Shown here: one piece after another, positions 31,977 to 41,476 of the stretch
Position numbering within the stretch: position 1 is the first letter of the stretch
Layout: every line of letters starts with the position of its first letter
Assembly: GCA_964609155.1 (NCBI GenBank)
Contig: CAZSRF010000002.1
Coordinates: 40,489 to 104,488 of the forward strand
Length of the DNA stretch: 64,000 nucleotides
Direction: 5' to 3'
Source of the DNA: JAGOUU01 sp964609155
GTDB taxonomy: Bacteria > Pseudomonadota > Gammaproteobacteria > JAGOUU01
Made by a program: the position numbers and the translations under genes
Notes under the pieces: model-generated
Told to the model about the DNA's origin: nothing
The model's database searches: none
The model's input: the letters and a program-made list of their open reading frames with translations, nothing else

Positions 31977-33365
31977 TTAATGCAGATGATTATTAACAGC
32001 AAATAAATTATGATAGTAATGTTTAGATTTTTTTAGATCAATGTTATTATCTGTCAGATCTATAATATTAAGTACTCTGCTGTGATTATGTAAATTTGCT
32101 TTGTAATTTCTGTTAGGTATATCATGGCCAAGCACTAAAGTATCTGAATATTCTAATAATTCTAAAAAATTAGAAGCATGTTGTTGTTGATAATCAGGTA
32201 ATTTTTGCTGCAGTAAATACCTTTGTGAATTTAAATTATTAAAATTTAAATTATGATCACTAAACTTAATATCAAAACTATGTCTTAAAACAGAAAGTAA
32301 CTCGAGATAAACACTATTACGAAGATCGTCGGTGTTATCTTTAAATGACAAACCATACCATCCAACTTTTCCGTAAGCATTTTGTTTAATAAAATTATAG
32401 GTTCTCATTATATGCATTTGATTGCTTTCTTCAATAGAATGTAACAAAGGCAAGTTTAATTTTAATTGGTTGATGATATATTCTAACCCAAGCAGATCTT
32501 TGGGTAAACATGAGCCGCCATAGCTCAAACCTGGTTTTAGATAATAATCTGATATATTTAATTTTGTATCTAAGCAAAATATATTCATAAGTTCACGAGC
32601 ATCAATATTAAATTTTTCTGCAATAGTGCCTATTTCATTTGCAAAAGTAACTTTCAGGGCATGCCAAGAATTGTCAGTATATTTTATTAGTTCAGATGTT
32701 TTATAATTAGTTCGCACTATAGTAGTATTTTTATCATTTGTATCAAGATGTAACAAATCAATAATCTTATCTCCAGCTTTATGGGCTGCTGGATCATCAG
32801 ACTCACCTATGACGTATTCTGCAGGATTGAAAAAATCAGCTATTGCACTACCTTCTCTTAAAAACTCGGGATGAAAACAGACATAAAAGTCTATATTGCA
32901 TTTTAAACCAGATGCATTTTCTAATGTAGGGATAATTTGATTTTCTATAGTACCTGGTGGAATAGTGCTTCTTACTATAATAATATGTTTATTTAGTGTT
33001 TGTTTTTTTTGCTTATATTTTTTACTCAAGGACTTACCAATTGATTGAATGACAGATAAGAGTGCTGTTAAATCTGCGCTACCATCTTGTCTTGGGGGGG
33101 TTCCTACACAGATAAAACTTATATCACTATTTTCAATAGCATCATCATCATCCACGGTAGCTCGAAGTAAATTATTTTGTACACCTAAATTTATATATTC
33201 ATTTAATAAAGGTTCATTGATAGGGGCGTTACCATGATTAATGGCATCTACTTTTTCTCTATTGACATCAACTCCTATGACAAGATGCTGTAGATGAGCA
33301 AGACAGCTGCTTGTTACGCAGCCCACGTATCCAGTTCCAAATACACTTACGTAAAATCTATTCAT
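31977..33365 (-). CDS. UDP-glucose/GDP-mannose 6-dehydrogenase family (AlgD-like)
   Basis: 462 residues. Rossmann start FGTGYVGCVTSSCLA, nucleotide-sugar dehydrogenase segments (HPEFLREGSA, ELIKYTDNSWHALKVTFANEIG) and catalytic Cys286 in YGGSCLPKDL. GGSCLPKD is the AlgD form rather than the GGSCFPKD common in UDP-glucose dehydrogenases, and the neighbour is Alg44-like, so oxidation of GDP-mannose to GDP-mannuronate is the better guess. The C-terminal substrate domain is more diverged and cannot settle this. It starts 2 bp after the stop of the upstream Alg44-like gene: one operon, with the regulator translated first. Confidence 0.83.
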   Translation of the reverse strand: MNRFYVSVFGTGYVGCVTSSCLAHLQHLVIGVDVNREKVDAINHGNAPINEPLLNEYINLGVQNNLLRATVDDDDAIENSDISFICVGTPPRQDGSADLTALLSVIQSIGKSLSKKYKQKKQTLNKHIIIVRSTIPPGTIENQIIPTLENASGLKCNIDFYVCFHPEFLREGSAIADFFNPAEYVIGESDDPAAHKAGDKIIDLLHLDTNDKNTTIVRTNYKTSELIKYTDNSWHALKVTFANEIGTIAEKFNIDARELMNIFCLDTKLNISDYYLKPGLSYGGSCLPKDLLGLEYIINQLKLNLPLLHSIEESNQMHIMRTYNFIKQNAYGKVGWYGLSFKDNTDDLRNSVYLELLSVLRHSFDIKFSDHNLNFNNLNSQRYLLQQKLPDYQQQHASNFLELLEYSDTLVLGHDIPNRNYKANLHNHSRVLNIIDLTDNNIDLKKSKHYYHNLFAVNNHLH

Positions 33366-33367
33366 AA

Positions 33368-35260
33368 TTATTTAGGTACATGTTGAATATTGGTTGTTTT
33401 TGTATTACGAAGACTACCATAATCAGGCAGCCCTTGTGATTTTTGCACACCTTGTGGACTTAAAGAAGTGGGTGGTGCTATTGATGAGCCTGATGAATCA
33501 TTGTGAGAAGTACGAGTACTGTGAGCATGATTCTTAATAGGAGTTGATCCTCTATATGCATTATAAATATCTATAGTACCCTTAGAAGTCTTATCATCAG
33601 TATTTGATTTTTTTTGATTATTTAAAACTTTATCTATGGTATTGTTTTTTTGATTTGATGCATTATTCATTGGTGTAAAGAACATTTGCAATCTATGCAT
33701 AACTCCTTCTGATAGGGAGCGATCAAAATAAACTATGCTAGGAGTACCAGGATTTAATATTTTTCTTGATTCATACATATCAAAATTTTTAAGAGCTATA
33801 GTTACTAATGCGCTTCTGTCATTTACTGTTCGTGGCTTATAAATACTATTGACTTCATCAATAAAACCATCCGTTCTGTCAATTTGCACTACGGTGCCTG
33901 CAAAGCGTTTTCTCAATGAAGGAATATAGACTGTAACCTCACTACCCATCTGTACTTCAACAACTTCATCCTGAGTGAGATATGCTTTAATTACTCTTGG
34001 TTCATTGCGTTCAATAAGCATAAGAAAGTCACCACGACTTATTGTGTTTCCTTGAGACTTGAAAACATCAATAACTTGGCCGTCGAAAGGTGATTTTAAT
34101 GTGCGTTCAGCAATTTGTTTTTCAAGTGCTTCAATTCTGTCTTGGCTTGCCGATAAGTTTCTTTCAGCTTGTTCAACCATCGCTTCTATTTGAGGCACAT
34201 CGCTTTGTACTTTATCAAAGCTATAATAATGTCCAGTTTTAATAGCAGCCATTGCACCTTCTTGTGCTTCTAATTGATGAGTTGCCTCTTTAACCTGGTT
34301 CATAATAGTTGTATGTTCTGTTTCGCTTTTATCTAACTCAGCTTTTGATATATAGTGTTTGGCGTACAAGGCAACCATTCTTTGATATTGTAAATCCGCA
34401 TTTTTATTACGCACCAACCAGTCGTTTAAATTGGCTTTCAATTCTTTTATTTTCTCAGTGCCCACATCTGCATAAATTTTTAATTCACCTCTTTCAGCAG
34501 CTAAATTTTTATTTTGTAGATCCAATTCAGCTTTAAATTGTTCTTGATTAGATTTTTCTAATTCGAATAGTTTTTCTAGCTCGTGATCTTTAATGGAAAC
34601 AAGAGGCTCCTGGGGTTTTAATATAGCATCTTTACCTACATACACTTGAGAAAGAACACCATCAAACGGTGATACAATATTCTCAATGGGTGCACTTACG
34701 ACGGCAGATTCAATTTTCATGTGAACAAAATTTGAATACACAACTAAGGCGATATAGATAAATAAAAGTAATCCTAGAGTTAAATAAAAAGTAGTAAAAA
34801 ACATTGTTTTAAGGGGTAGTCTTAAAAAAGGTGGCCGTTTATTCTTTTGTTCATCAATATTTTCTTCTTGAAAGTTAATCGGTATATCAATACGTTTTAT
34901 AGTATCTTCAATGTCAACCATTTGACCTGAAATAATGCTTTGACTAAAAAATTGTAAAATATTCTTACTACGATCAGACAAGTCTTCAAATTTAAGATGT
35001 AGTTTGTTATCTTTATTTCCGATAACTTTGCTTTTAGCATCAAAACTTATATTAAAGTCTTGAAATTTAATAAGCACTTTTAAGTCAAGAATGTCACCTT
35101 GATTGACTTCATGATGAAAATTAGTTAGAGATAGGCCACCTATACTCCAGTCTTTTGTTTTATAAGTTTTACCGTCAACATTAACTAAAAGTGGTGTTGT
35201 TATCCGATAATGCTTGCGCTGATCCTGGCTATGATATTCTATACCTTTCTTTTCAGTCAT
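33368..35260 (-). CDS. Alg44-like membrane protein: PilZ (c-di-GMP) domain, membrane helix, HlyD-type periplasmic arm
   Basis: 630 residues. An N-terminal PilZ domain shows the two c-di-GMP motifs: R15-x3-R19 (QRKHYR) and D-x-S-x-x-G (DWSIGG). One membrane helix (about 150-175) follows. The periplasmic part has a lipoyl-like half (SPFDGVLSQVYVGKDA ... SPFDGQVIDVFKSQG) around a long coiled coil (about 225-395), as in membrane fusion proteins. The Ser/Thr/Pro-rich tail is variable. In Pseudomonas, Alg44 binds c-di-GMP and activates alginate polymerisation by Alg8. Here it is paired only with the AlgD-like gene; no Alg8, epimerase or export genes are in the window. The upstream divergent gene is hom. 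Confidence 0.85.
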   Translation of the reverse strand: MTEKKGIEYHSQDQRKHYRITTPLLVNVDGKTYKTKDWSIGGLSLTNFHHEVNQGDILDLKVLIKFQDFNISFDAKSKVIGNKDNKLHLKFEDLSDRSKNILQFFSQSIISGQMVDIEDTIKRIDIPINFQEENIDEQKNKRPPFLRLPLKTMFFTTFYLTLGLLLFIYIALVVYSNFVHMKIESAVVSAPIENIVSPFDGVLSQVYVGKDAILKPQEPLVSIKDHELEKLFELEKSNQEQFKAELDLQNKNLAAERGELKIYADVGTEKIKELKANLNDWLVRNKNADLQYQRMVALYAKHYISKAELDKSETEHTTIMNQVKEATHQLEAQEGAMAAIKTGHYYSFDKVQSDVPQIEAMVEQAERNLSASQDRIEALEKQIAERTLKSPFDGQVIDVFKSQGNTISRGDFLMLIERNEPRVIKAYLTQDEVVEVQMGSEVTVYIPSLRKRFAGTVVQIDRTDGFIDEVNSIYKPRTVNDRSALVTIALKNFDMYESRKILNPGTPSIVYFDRSLSEGVMHRLQMFFTPMNNASNQKNNTIDKVLNNQKKSNTDDKTSKGTIDIYNAYRGSTPIKNHAHSTRTSHNDSSGSSIAPPTSLSPQGVQKSQGLPDYGSLRNTKTTNIQHVPK

Positions 35261-35352
35261 ATAGTAGTTATTATTTTTATATAATCATGCTTTGAAGTAT
35301 AATATTAATAGTAGGATTGTACAAAAACAAATATAAATTTAGTTGAATAATA

Positions 35353-35386
35353 TATAGCTGAGAACTCATTGCTATAAATTTTTTTT
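35353..35386 (+). terminator. intrinsic terminator in the leader of hom-thrC (possible attenuator)
   Basis: TATAGC-TGA / TCA-TT-GCTATA hairpin (35353-35376) with a GAAC loop, followed by AA and eight T residues, ending 38 bases before the hom ATG. A plus-strand intrinsic terminator here could only end a transcript started in the leader. No Thr/Ile-rich leader peptide is visible upstream, so the mechanism, if any, is unknown. Confidence 0.45.
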
Positions 35387-35424
35387 ATAATAGTTTCATA
35401 TTTTATATAAGATACAAATTAATT

Positions 35425-36732
35425 ATGATCAACATAGGCTTGCTTGGATTAGGAACAGTTGGAGGTTCTGTCGTTAAAAACTTTAATAAGTACATTGATC
35501 CTTCAATGGCAGTTATAAAAAAGATTTTAGTCAATGATATTGGTAAGAAAAGAGATATTGATCTTGGCGGCATTAAGCTCACCGAAGACCCTAATAGCAT
35601 ACTTGATGCAGATGATATTCATTTAGTGGTGGAGTTAATAGGTGGCGAACATCCAGCTCTGGAGTATATTCTACAAGCAATAGAGAATAATAAGGCGATT
35701 ATTACTGCTAATAAAGCAGTGTTAGCTTTACATGGTGATAGGATTTTTTCAGCAGGTCTTAAAAAAAAATTGCCTATAAGTATAGAAGCGAGTGTGGGTG
35801 GTGGTATCCCTATCATTACTTCTATGCTGCATAGTTATCATGCTAATAATATCAGACAATTTATAGGTATCTGTAACGGAACATCAAATTACATTTTATC
35901 TAAAATGGCTTTAGATAAAATAAGCTTTTCTGATGCTTTAGAACAAGCGAAAAAATTAGGATATGCAGAAGCTGATCCAACAGCAGACATAAGCGGCTTT
36001 GATTCAGCCTGTAAGTGCAACATTATGGCAACTTTAAGTTTTAAATTAAACCCACTGGAGATACTTAGAAAGGAATTTTTTGATAAAATTTATTATCAAG
36101 GGATTAATAATATAGATCAAATTGATCTAGAATTGGCTGATAGCCTTGATTATGTGATCAAGGCTATTATATACGGCCATAAAATACATAACAAAATATA
36201 TTTAGGAACATTTCCGGCATTAATTAAAAAAAATAATTTATTAGCTAATATAAATGGAGTTGATAACATTTTTCAAATAACATCAGATTTGATTGAAAAT
36301 AATTACTATATAGGACCAGGAGCAGGTGGTAATGCTACTGCTAGCAGTATACTCTCTGATGTATATAATTTCGTGCACCATAAATTTGATCAAGATTATT
36401 TTTATCAATTAATTACTAATAATAGCTATACGAATAACAGTAAACTAGATAATACGTATAGCATTGAAAATACGGAATTTCGTTTTTTTATAATTCTCAA
36501 TATATATTCAAAACAAGTTCAAGATTGGGATAACAAAATTAAATTACAAATAGAAAAAACAGCAAAGTTATTTAATATAAATTTCTTAGAGTATAATAGC
36601 GAAAAATCTTATATAAAAATGATAACTGATGCTATAATCAGCACGAGCATAGAAAAATTTTTTAATGCTTTGAAAGAAAGTCGAGATTTAAAGATTATTA
36701 AATTTAAATATATTAGAGTCTTAGATGTCTAG
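35425..36732 (+). CDS. hom: homoserine dehydrogenase
   Basis: NAD(P)H-dependent reduction of aspartate semialdehyde to homoserine, on the route to threonine and methionine. 435 residues, stand-alone (no aspartokinase domain). NAD fold GLLGLGTVGGSVV, catalytic core ITANKAVLA, EASVGGGIPII, CNGTSNYIL and AEADPTADISGFDS. The last ~90 residues correspond to the ACT domain of this class but are diverged and Asn/Lys-rich, so threonine feedback may be altered. It overlaps thrC by 8 bases. A terminator hairpin lies in its leader. No homoserine kinase gene is adjacent. Confidence 0.93.
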   Translation: MINIGLLGLGTVGGSVVKNFNKYIDPSMAVIKKILVNDIGKKRDIDLGGIKLTEDPNSILDADDIHLVVELIGGEHPALEYILQAIENNKAIITANKAVLALHGDRIFSAGLKKKLPISIEASVGGGIPIITSMLHSYHANNIRQFIGICNGTSNYILSKMALDKISFSDALEQAKKLGYAEADPTADISGFDSACKCNIMATLSFKLNPLEILRKEFFDKIYYQGINNIDQIDLELADSLDYVIKAIIYGHKIHNKIYLGTFPALIKKNNLLANINGVDNIFQITSDLIENNYYIGPGAGGNATASSILSDVYNFVHHKFDQDYFYQLITNNSYTNNSKLDNTYSIENTEFRFFIILNIYSKQVQDWDNKIKLQIEKTAKLFNINFLEYNSEKSYIKMITDAIISTSIEKFFNALKESRDLKIIKFKYIRVLDV

Positions 36733-37795
36733 TTTAATTTCTAAATATAAAAAGTTTCTTCCTGAATTGTACAGTAATCCTAACACTAAGATTATCTCTT
36801 TAGGTGAAGGAAATACCCCTTTGATTAAACTTGTTAATTTGCCAAGAAAATTACAAATTGACATAGAATTATATATAAAATTTGAAGGTATGAATCCAAC
36901 TGGTTCATTTAAAGATAGAGGAATGACTGCAGCAATAACGGCTGCTGCATCATCAAAATTTGTCAAAGCTGTTATTTGCGCTTCAACGGGTAATACATCT
37001 GCTTCGGCTGCAGCTTACGCAGCAAGAGCAAACTTAAAGTCAATTGTTCTTATACCTACTGGCAAAATAGCTCGTGGTAAACTTGTACAAGCAATTGTAA
37101 CAGGAAGTCAGGTTATTCAAATTGAAGGTAACTTTGATGACGCTATGAACCTTGTTAAAAACCTTGAAAATAAAGGTGAAATTGTAACTGTAAACTCAAT
37201 TAATCCTTATAGGCTTCAAGGGCAAAAAACTATTGCTTTTGAAGTATGCGAACAACTAAATAATATTACTCCAGATTATCACTGTTTACCTGTAGGAAAT
37301 GCTGCGAATATTGCAGCACACTGGCTTGGATACAAAGAGTATAATAAAGCAGGTATTGTTAATAATCTTCCCATTATGGTAGGTTACCAAGCAGCAGGAT
37401 CAGCACCCTTTATTTTGGGGCATCCTGTGACGAACCCAGAGACTATAGCTACCGCTATTAGGATTGGAAATCCACAATCTTGGGATCTTGCCCAGAACAC
37501 TATTAAAGAATCCCATGGATGGTTTGAGTCTGTAACAGATCAAGAAATACTAACCATGCAAAAGCTATTAGCAAGTCAAGATGGTATTTTCTGTGAACCA
37601 GCTTCAGCAGCAAGTGTTGCGGGTGTCTATAAAGATTTTGTCAATAAAAAAATTAAGACAAAGTCTGTAGTGGTATGCACTCTCACAGGGCATGGCCTTA
37701 AAGATCCAGATATTGTATTAGAAAGCATAGATTTTAAAAAAGAAATACAGACAATAAAACCCACACTTAATAATCTTTATAAATTGTTAGAATAA
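36725..37795 (+). CDS. thrC: threonine synthase
   Basis: PLP enzyme converting O-phosphohomoserine to threonine. 356 residues, the shorter thermophile/Gram-positive type, not the ~430-residue E. coli type. The PLP lysine sits in NPTGSFKDRGM, the phosphate-binding glycines in ASTGNTSASAAAYAA, and the conserved HCLPVGNAANIAAHW follows. It overlaps the end of hom by 8 bases, so both should be translated together. recJ follows after 40 bp on the same strand. Confidence 0.93.
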   Translation: MSSLISKYKKFLPELYSNPNTKIISLGEGNTPLIKLVNLPRKLQIDIELYIKFEGMNPTGSFKDRGMTAAITAAASSKFVKAVICASTGNTSASAAAYAARANLKSIVLIPTGKIARGKLVQAIVTGSQVIQIEGNFDDAMNLVKNLENKGEIVTVNSINPYRLQGQKTIAFEVCEQLNNITPDYHCLPVGNAANIAAHWLGYKEYNKAGIVNNLPIMVGYQAAGSAPFILGHPVTNPETIATAIRIGNPQSWDLAQNTIKESHGWFESVTDQEILTMQKLLASQDGIFCEPASAASVAGVYKDFVNKKIKTKSVVVCTLTGHGLKDPDIVLESIDFKKEIQTIKPTLNNLYKLLE

Positions 37796-37835
37796 CTTAG
37801 TAATAACTATTAACTATTATAATTACAATAAAAAA

Positions 37836-39593
37836 ATGGCTGTTGAAATCTTAGAGCGAAGTATCCCTGATGTAGCTCATGAACTTAGTGAATTACACCC
37901 TGTCTTACAGAAAGTATATCTATCGCGAGGTATTTATAAAAAAGAACAGTTGGAAAAAGATTTAAAAAACTTACATCCTTTTGAATTATTAAAAAATATA
38001 GGTAAAGCCGTTGATTTAATATATCAGCATATAATAGATAAAAGTAAGATTTTAATTGTAGGCGATTTTGATGGAGATGGTGCAACTAGTACTGCAGTAG
38101 CAGTAGAGTTTTTTAGAACATTAGGTGTGAATATCTCTTATTTAGTCCCTAATAGGTTTGAATATGGTTATGGTTTAAGTGTTGAATTAGTAGAAGTAGC
38201 TGCAAATCTTAATCCCAATCTATTAATTACTGTGGATAGTGGTATAGCTTGTTTAAAGGGCGTAGCCTTAGCTAAATCAAAAAATATTGATGTTTTGGTA
38301 ACTGATCATCATATTCCAGGTGAATTTCTTCCTAATGCTGATGCCATAGTTAACCCTAACTTAAAAGGTGATCTTTTTCCAAGTAAAAACCTAGCAGGGG
38401 TAGGAGTTATATTTTATGTGCTTTTAGCCTTGCGTGCAAAGCTTAGAGCAGAGAATTGGTTTATCAAAAATAATAAGCCAGAAATCAATATGGCACAATT
38501 TTTAGATCTAGTAGCGCTAGGAACAGTCGCCGATGTTGTGCCATTGGATTATAATAACAGAATTCTAGTTTCCCAGGGATTATTACGCATCAGAACAGGT
38601 CAGTGCCGTGTTGGTATAAAAGCCTTATTAAAGATAGCAAAAAAGAACTCATATAATTTAGTTGCAAGTGATCTTGGTTTTGCTATTGGCCCAAGATTAA
38701 ACGCAGCTGGTAGATTAGATGACATGTCCTTAGGTATAGAGTGCTTGTTAGCATCTGACCCTATGTCTGCTTTTAATTTAGCCGAACATTTAGATGCTTT
38801 AAATCACGAACGTAAGGTTATTGAACGAGAGATGAAAACAGATGCTCTCGATATTATTAAAAATCTTAATTTAAATAGTGAGTCAAATAATAAATCATTA
38901 CCTGTTGCTTTTTGTCTATATCATGATAGCTGGCATCAAGGGGTCATAGGCATAGTAGCAGCTAGGATTAAAGAATTATATCATCGCCCAGTTATAATAT
39001 TTGCTAAAGATAATGCGGAATTTATAAAAGGCTCTTGTCGATCTATTGAGGGTGTAAATATAAGAGATGTTTTACAAGCTGTTAGTACAAACAATCCTGA
39101 CCTTATTGTTAAATTTGGCGGACATGCCATGGCTGCAGGTTTAAGCATACGAATAGAAAACTTAAGTACATTTACTGATAAATTTACAGAAGAGGTCAAT
39201 CATATTTTAGATGCTACTAATATTAGAGGTAAATATATAACCGATGGTACATTAGGTTTTGACGATCATAATCTTGAATTTGCAGCTTTATTGAAAAATG
39301 CGGAACCCTGGGGGCAAAAATTCCCAGAACCCACTTTTACAGGTGAGTTTATAGTTATCGAGAAACGTGTACTAGCAGAAGTTCATATTTCTTTTAAACT
39401 AAAGCCAGTGCTAAAAGATAATGAAAGTTATTATGGTGGTGCTATAGACAGCATAATATTCAACTGTACAGATGTCTCGTGGTTTAATGAAAAACTTTTT
39501 AAAATTAAAGCTGTCTATAAATTAGATATCAATGAGTTTAACAATCAAAAGAAGGTTCAGTTATTGATTGATTATTTGGAGCCACTAGATTGA
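37836..39593 (+). CDS. recJ: single-stranded-DNA-specific exonuclease RecJ
   Basis: 5'-3' single-strand exonuclease for recombination and mismatch repair. 585 residues, normal. The DHH phosphoesterase motifs are present: VGDFDGDGATSTAVA (motif I), LITVDSGIACL (II), VTDHHIPG (III, DHH), and DLVALGTVADVVPL (IV). The DHHA1 part has SCRSIEGVNIRDVL and KFGGHAMAAGLSI (GGH). The C-terminal OB-fold region is present. It follows thrC closely and gloB comes 80 bp downstream. Confidence 0.95.
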   Translation: MAVEILERSIPDVAHELSELHPVLQKVYLSRGIYKKEQLEKDLKNLHPFELLKNIGKAVDLIYQHIIDKSKILIVGDFDGDGATSTAVAVEFFRTLGVNISYLVPNRFEYGYGLSVELVEVAANLNPNLLITVDSGIACLKGVALAKSKNIDVLVTDHHIPGEFLPNADAIVNPNLKGDLFPSKNLAGVGVIFYVLLALRAKLRAENWFIKNNKPEINMAQFLDLVALGTVADVVPLDYNNRILVSQGLLRIRTGQCRVGIKALLKIAKKNSYNLVASDLGFAIGPRLNAAGRLDDMSLGIECLLASDPMSAFNLAEHLDALNHERKVIEREMKTDALDIIKNLNLNSESNNKSLPVAFCLYHDSWHQGVIGIVAARIKELYHRPVIIFAKDNAEFIKGSCRSIEGVNIRDVLQAVSTNNPDLIVKFGGHAMAAGLSIRIENLSTFTDKFTEEVNHILDATNIRGKYITDGTLGFDDHNLEFAALLKNAEPWGQKFPEPTFTGEFIVIEKRVLAEVHISFKLKPVLKDNESYYGGAIDSIIFNCTDVSWFNEKLFKIKAVYKLDINEFNNQKKVQLLIDYLEPLD

Positions 39594-39673
39594 ACAGTCT
39601 AGATTGTCTACTTAAAGTGTGAACCAGCTTGCAGTTACATATTGTTTAAATTTAATTTTTATAAAAATAATAT

Positions 39674-40465
39674 ATGATAATAGAACAAATATATGCTTAT
39701 AACTCGCTGAGAAATTTTAATTATATAATTGTATGCGAAGACACCAAAGAAGCCATTGTTATTGATCCGCTTAAAACAGATGAATTATTAAAAATAATTA
39801 AAGAAAGAAATTACAAAGTAAAAGCAATAATTAATACCCATGAGCATCGTGATCATACAGATGGCAATCAAGAAATTATTAAGCATACTCAAGCAGCGGT
39901 TTATTGTCATGCAAATGCGTTAAAAAAAATCCCTTTCGCAACAAAAGGATTAGAAGATGGCGAAGTAATTAACCTGGGTTCTGGTATAACTCTAAATGTG
40001 CTAGATACTCCCGGCCATACTATGGCGCACGTTTGTTTGTTAGCAAAAGATAAGAAGACCAAACAACTTGCATTGTTTTCAGGTGATACGTTATTTAATG
40101 CAGGAACAGGGCATTGCTATCATGGTAATGTAGACGATTTATATAATAGCTTTGTTAATATTTTTGCTAAGCTTCCGAATGAAACATTAGTATATCCAGG
40201 GCATGATTATTTAGAAAATAATTTAGGTTTTACAATAAGCCGTGAACCTGATAACAATAATGCTAAGAAAATGCTAGAAGAATATAAAAAATACCCTGAG
40301 AATAAATTTATTATAACCACTATGGCTATTGAGAAAGAAATAAATACTTTTTTTAGATTAGACAGCTCTGGTATTATAGATAATTTATCAAATCTAAAAA
40401 GAGCAGAAAGCTACAATTCTAAAGAAGTATTTATAGCTTTACGTGCTTTGCGTGATGAATGGTAA
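39674..40465 (+). CDS. gloB: hydroxyacylglutathione hydrolase (glyoxalase II)
   Basis: Hydrolyses S-D-lactoylglutathione to D-lactate and glutathione in methylglyoxal detoxification. 263 residues. Metallo-beta-lactamase motif THEHRDHTDGN (T-H-x-H-x-D-H), then DTPGHTMAHV, FSGDTLFNAGTGHCY and VYPGHDYLENN supply the binuclear metal ligands. The C-terminal helical domain for glutathione (REPDNNNAKK) is present, which separates it from generic MBL hydrolases. It fits a glutathione-based thiol chemistry also suggested by gss. Convergent with ygfZ. Confidence 0.92.
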   Translation: MIIEQIYAYNSLRNFNYIIVCEDTKEAIVIDPLKTDELLKIIKERNYKVKAIINTHEHRDHTDGNQEIIKHTQAAVYCHANALKKIPFATKGLEDGEVINLGSGITLNVLDTPGHTMAHVCLLAKDKKTKQLALFSGDTLFNAGTGHCYHGNVDDLYNSFVNIFAKLPNETLVYPGHDYLENNLGFTISREPDNNNAKKMLEEYKKYPENKFIITTMAIEKEINTFFRLDSSGIIDNLSNLKRAESYNSKEVFIALRALRDEW

Positions 40466-40504
40466 ATTTTGAATTCAGCTGAACGTTTTTTTGTTACATG
40501 GGTT

Positions 40505-41281
40505 TTATTGCATTAACTCAATTTCGCTATTTAAAATAGTGTATTGATTATTGCTGACAAACCTCTCTTCAATGACAATATAGCCAATATCGTTATAACT
40601 TAGCAGAAGTTCTCCTATTACTTCGTTATTGGAAGACAATACATCAACTCCAGAAAGAATATCTTTAATTTCCAGTGGTTCTTTATATTTGATAATATAA
40701 GTGTGTCTTTTGTTTTTCCCTAAATAATGCATACGAGCTATTATTTCTTGCCCTAAAAAACAGCCTTTAGTAAAACTTACAGCGTTTAGAGAAGTAAGAT
40801 GTATATTTTCTGGTAAAAAACGCTCTGAGGTTGCAGCAGTAATTATAGGGATTTTATTTTTAATACAATAAATAATTAGATCAGATGCAACAGAATTTTC
40901 AGAGTGATTATTTGATAAAATGTTATTATTTACAGCTGAATAAAGCTCTTTTAATCCCAATAGATTTAAACTTTTTATTTCAGAAAATACTATTTTAGAA
41001 AAAATGCTGTATTTTTTAATTTTGCTTAAAAAGATTTCTGCTGTATCACCTAAAAAGATCAAATCATACGTATTATGCGTTTTATCTTTGCTTATATAAA
41101 AAACAGATATAACCCGGCCTTTGAGATTGCAATAAGATGACAATATATATTTTTTTTGATAATTATCTAAATCGTTTTCTAAATCTTGAAGATTGGCTGT
41201 AACTTGCCCTTGGAGGAATTTAAAAGCATCTACGTCAGAGGCAGTGATTTTACTAAATATGTTTTGCGGAGTAGTTGTCAT
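40505..41281 (-). CDS. ygfZ: YgfZ/IbaG-type folate-binding Fe-S assembly protein
   Basis: 258 residues of the GcvT-like fold. The family signature KGCFLGQEIIARMHYLGKNKR (against K-G-C-[FY]-x-G-Q-E in YgfZ) with its invariant Cys is intact. FKFLQGQVTANLQDL near the N-terminus is also typical. YgfZ uses tetrahydrofolate to support repair or assembly of certain Fe-S enzymes, including MiaB and, indirectly, tRNA thiolation. It is shorter than E. coli YgfZ (326), mainly in the C-terminal barrel. Convergent with gloB, divergent from mmsA. Signature text above spans the motif only. Confidence 0.88.
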   Translation of the reverse strand: MTTTPQNIFSKITASDVDAFKFLQGQVTANLQDLENDLDNYQKKYILSSYCNLKGRVISVFYISKDKTHNTYDLIFLGDTAEIFLSKIKKYSIFSKIVFSEIKSLNLLGLKELYSAVNNNILSNNHSENSVASDLIIYCIKNKIPIITAATSERFLPENIHLTSLNAVSFTKGCFLGQEIIARMHYLGKNKRHTYIIKYKEPLEIKDILSGVDVLSSNNEVIGELLLSYNDIGYIVIEERFVSNNQYTILNSEIELMQ

Positions 41282-41476
41282 AGCTAATTTATATTTTTAT
41301 ATTTTATATTTATAAGACGGATACTGTTCGCGCCTAGATTATATCTGTCTAAGATATACAGTTATATGCGCCTGCCTTAATTTTACAATAAATTAACTTG
41401 CATCTGGTAGCAAATAATTTTAATCTAATTGAAAAATTATTCAAGTTATTAAAAATAATAGAAAATAAGGCCACCA

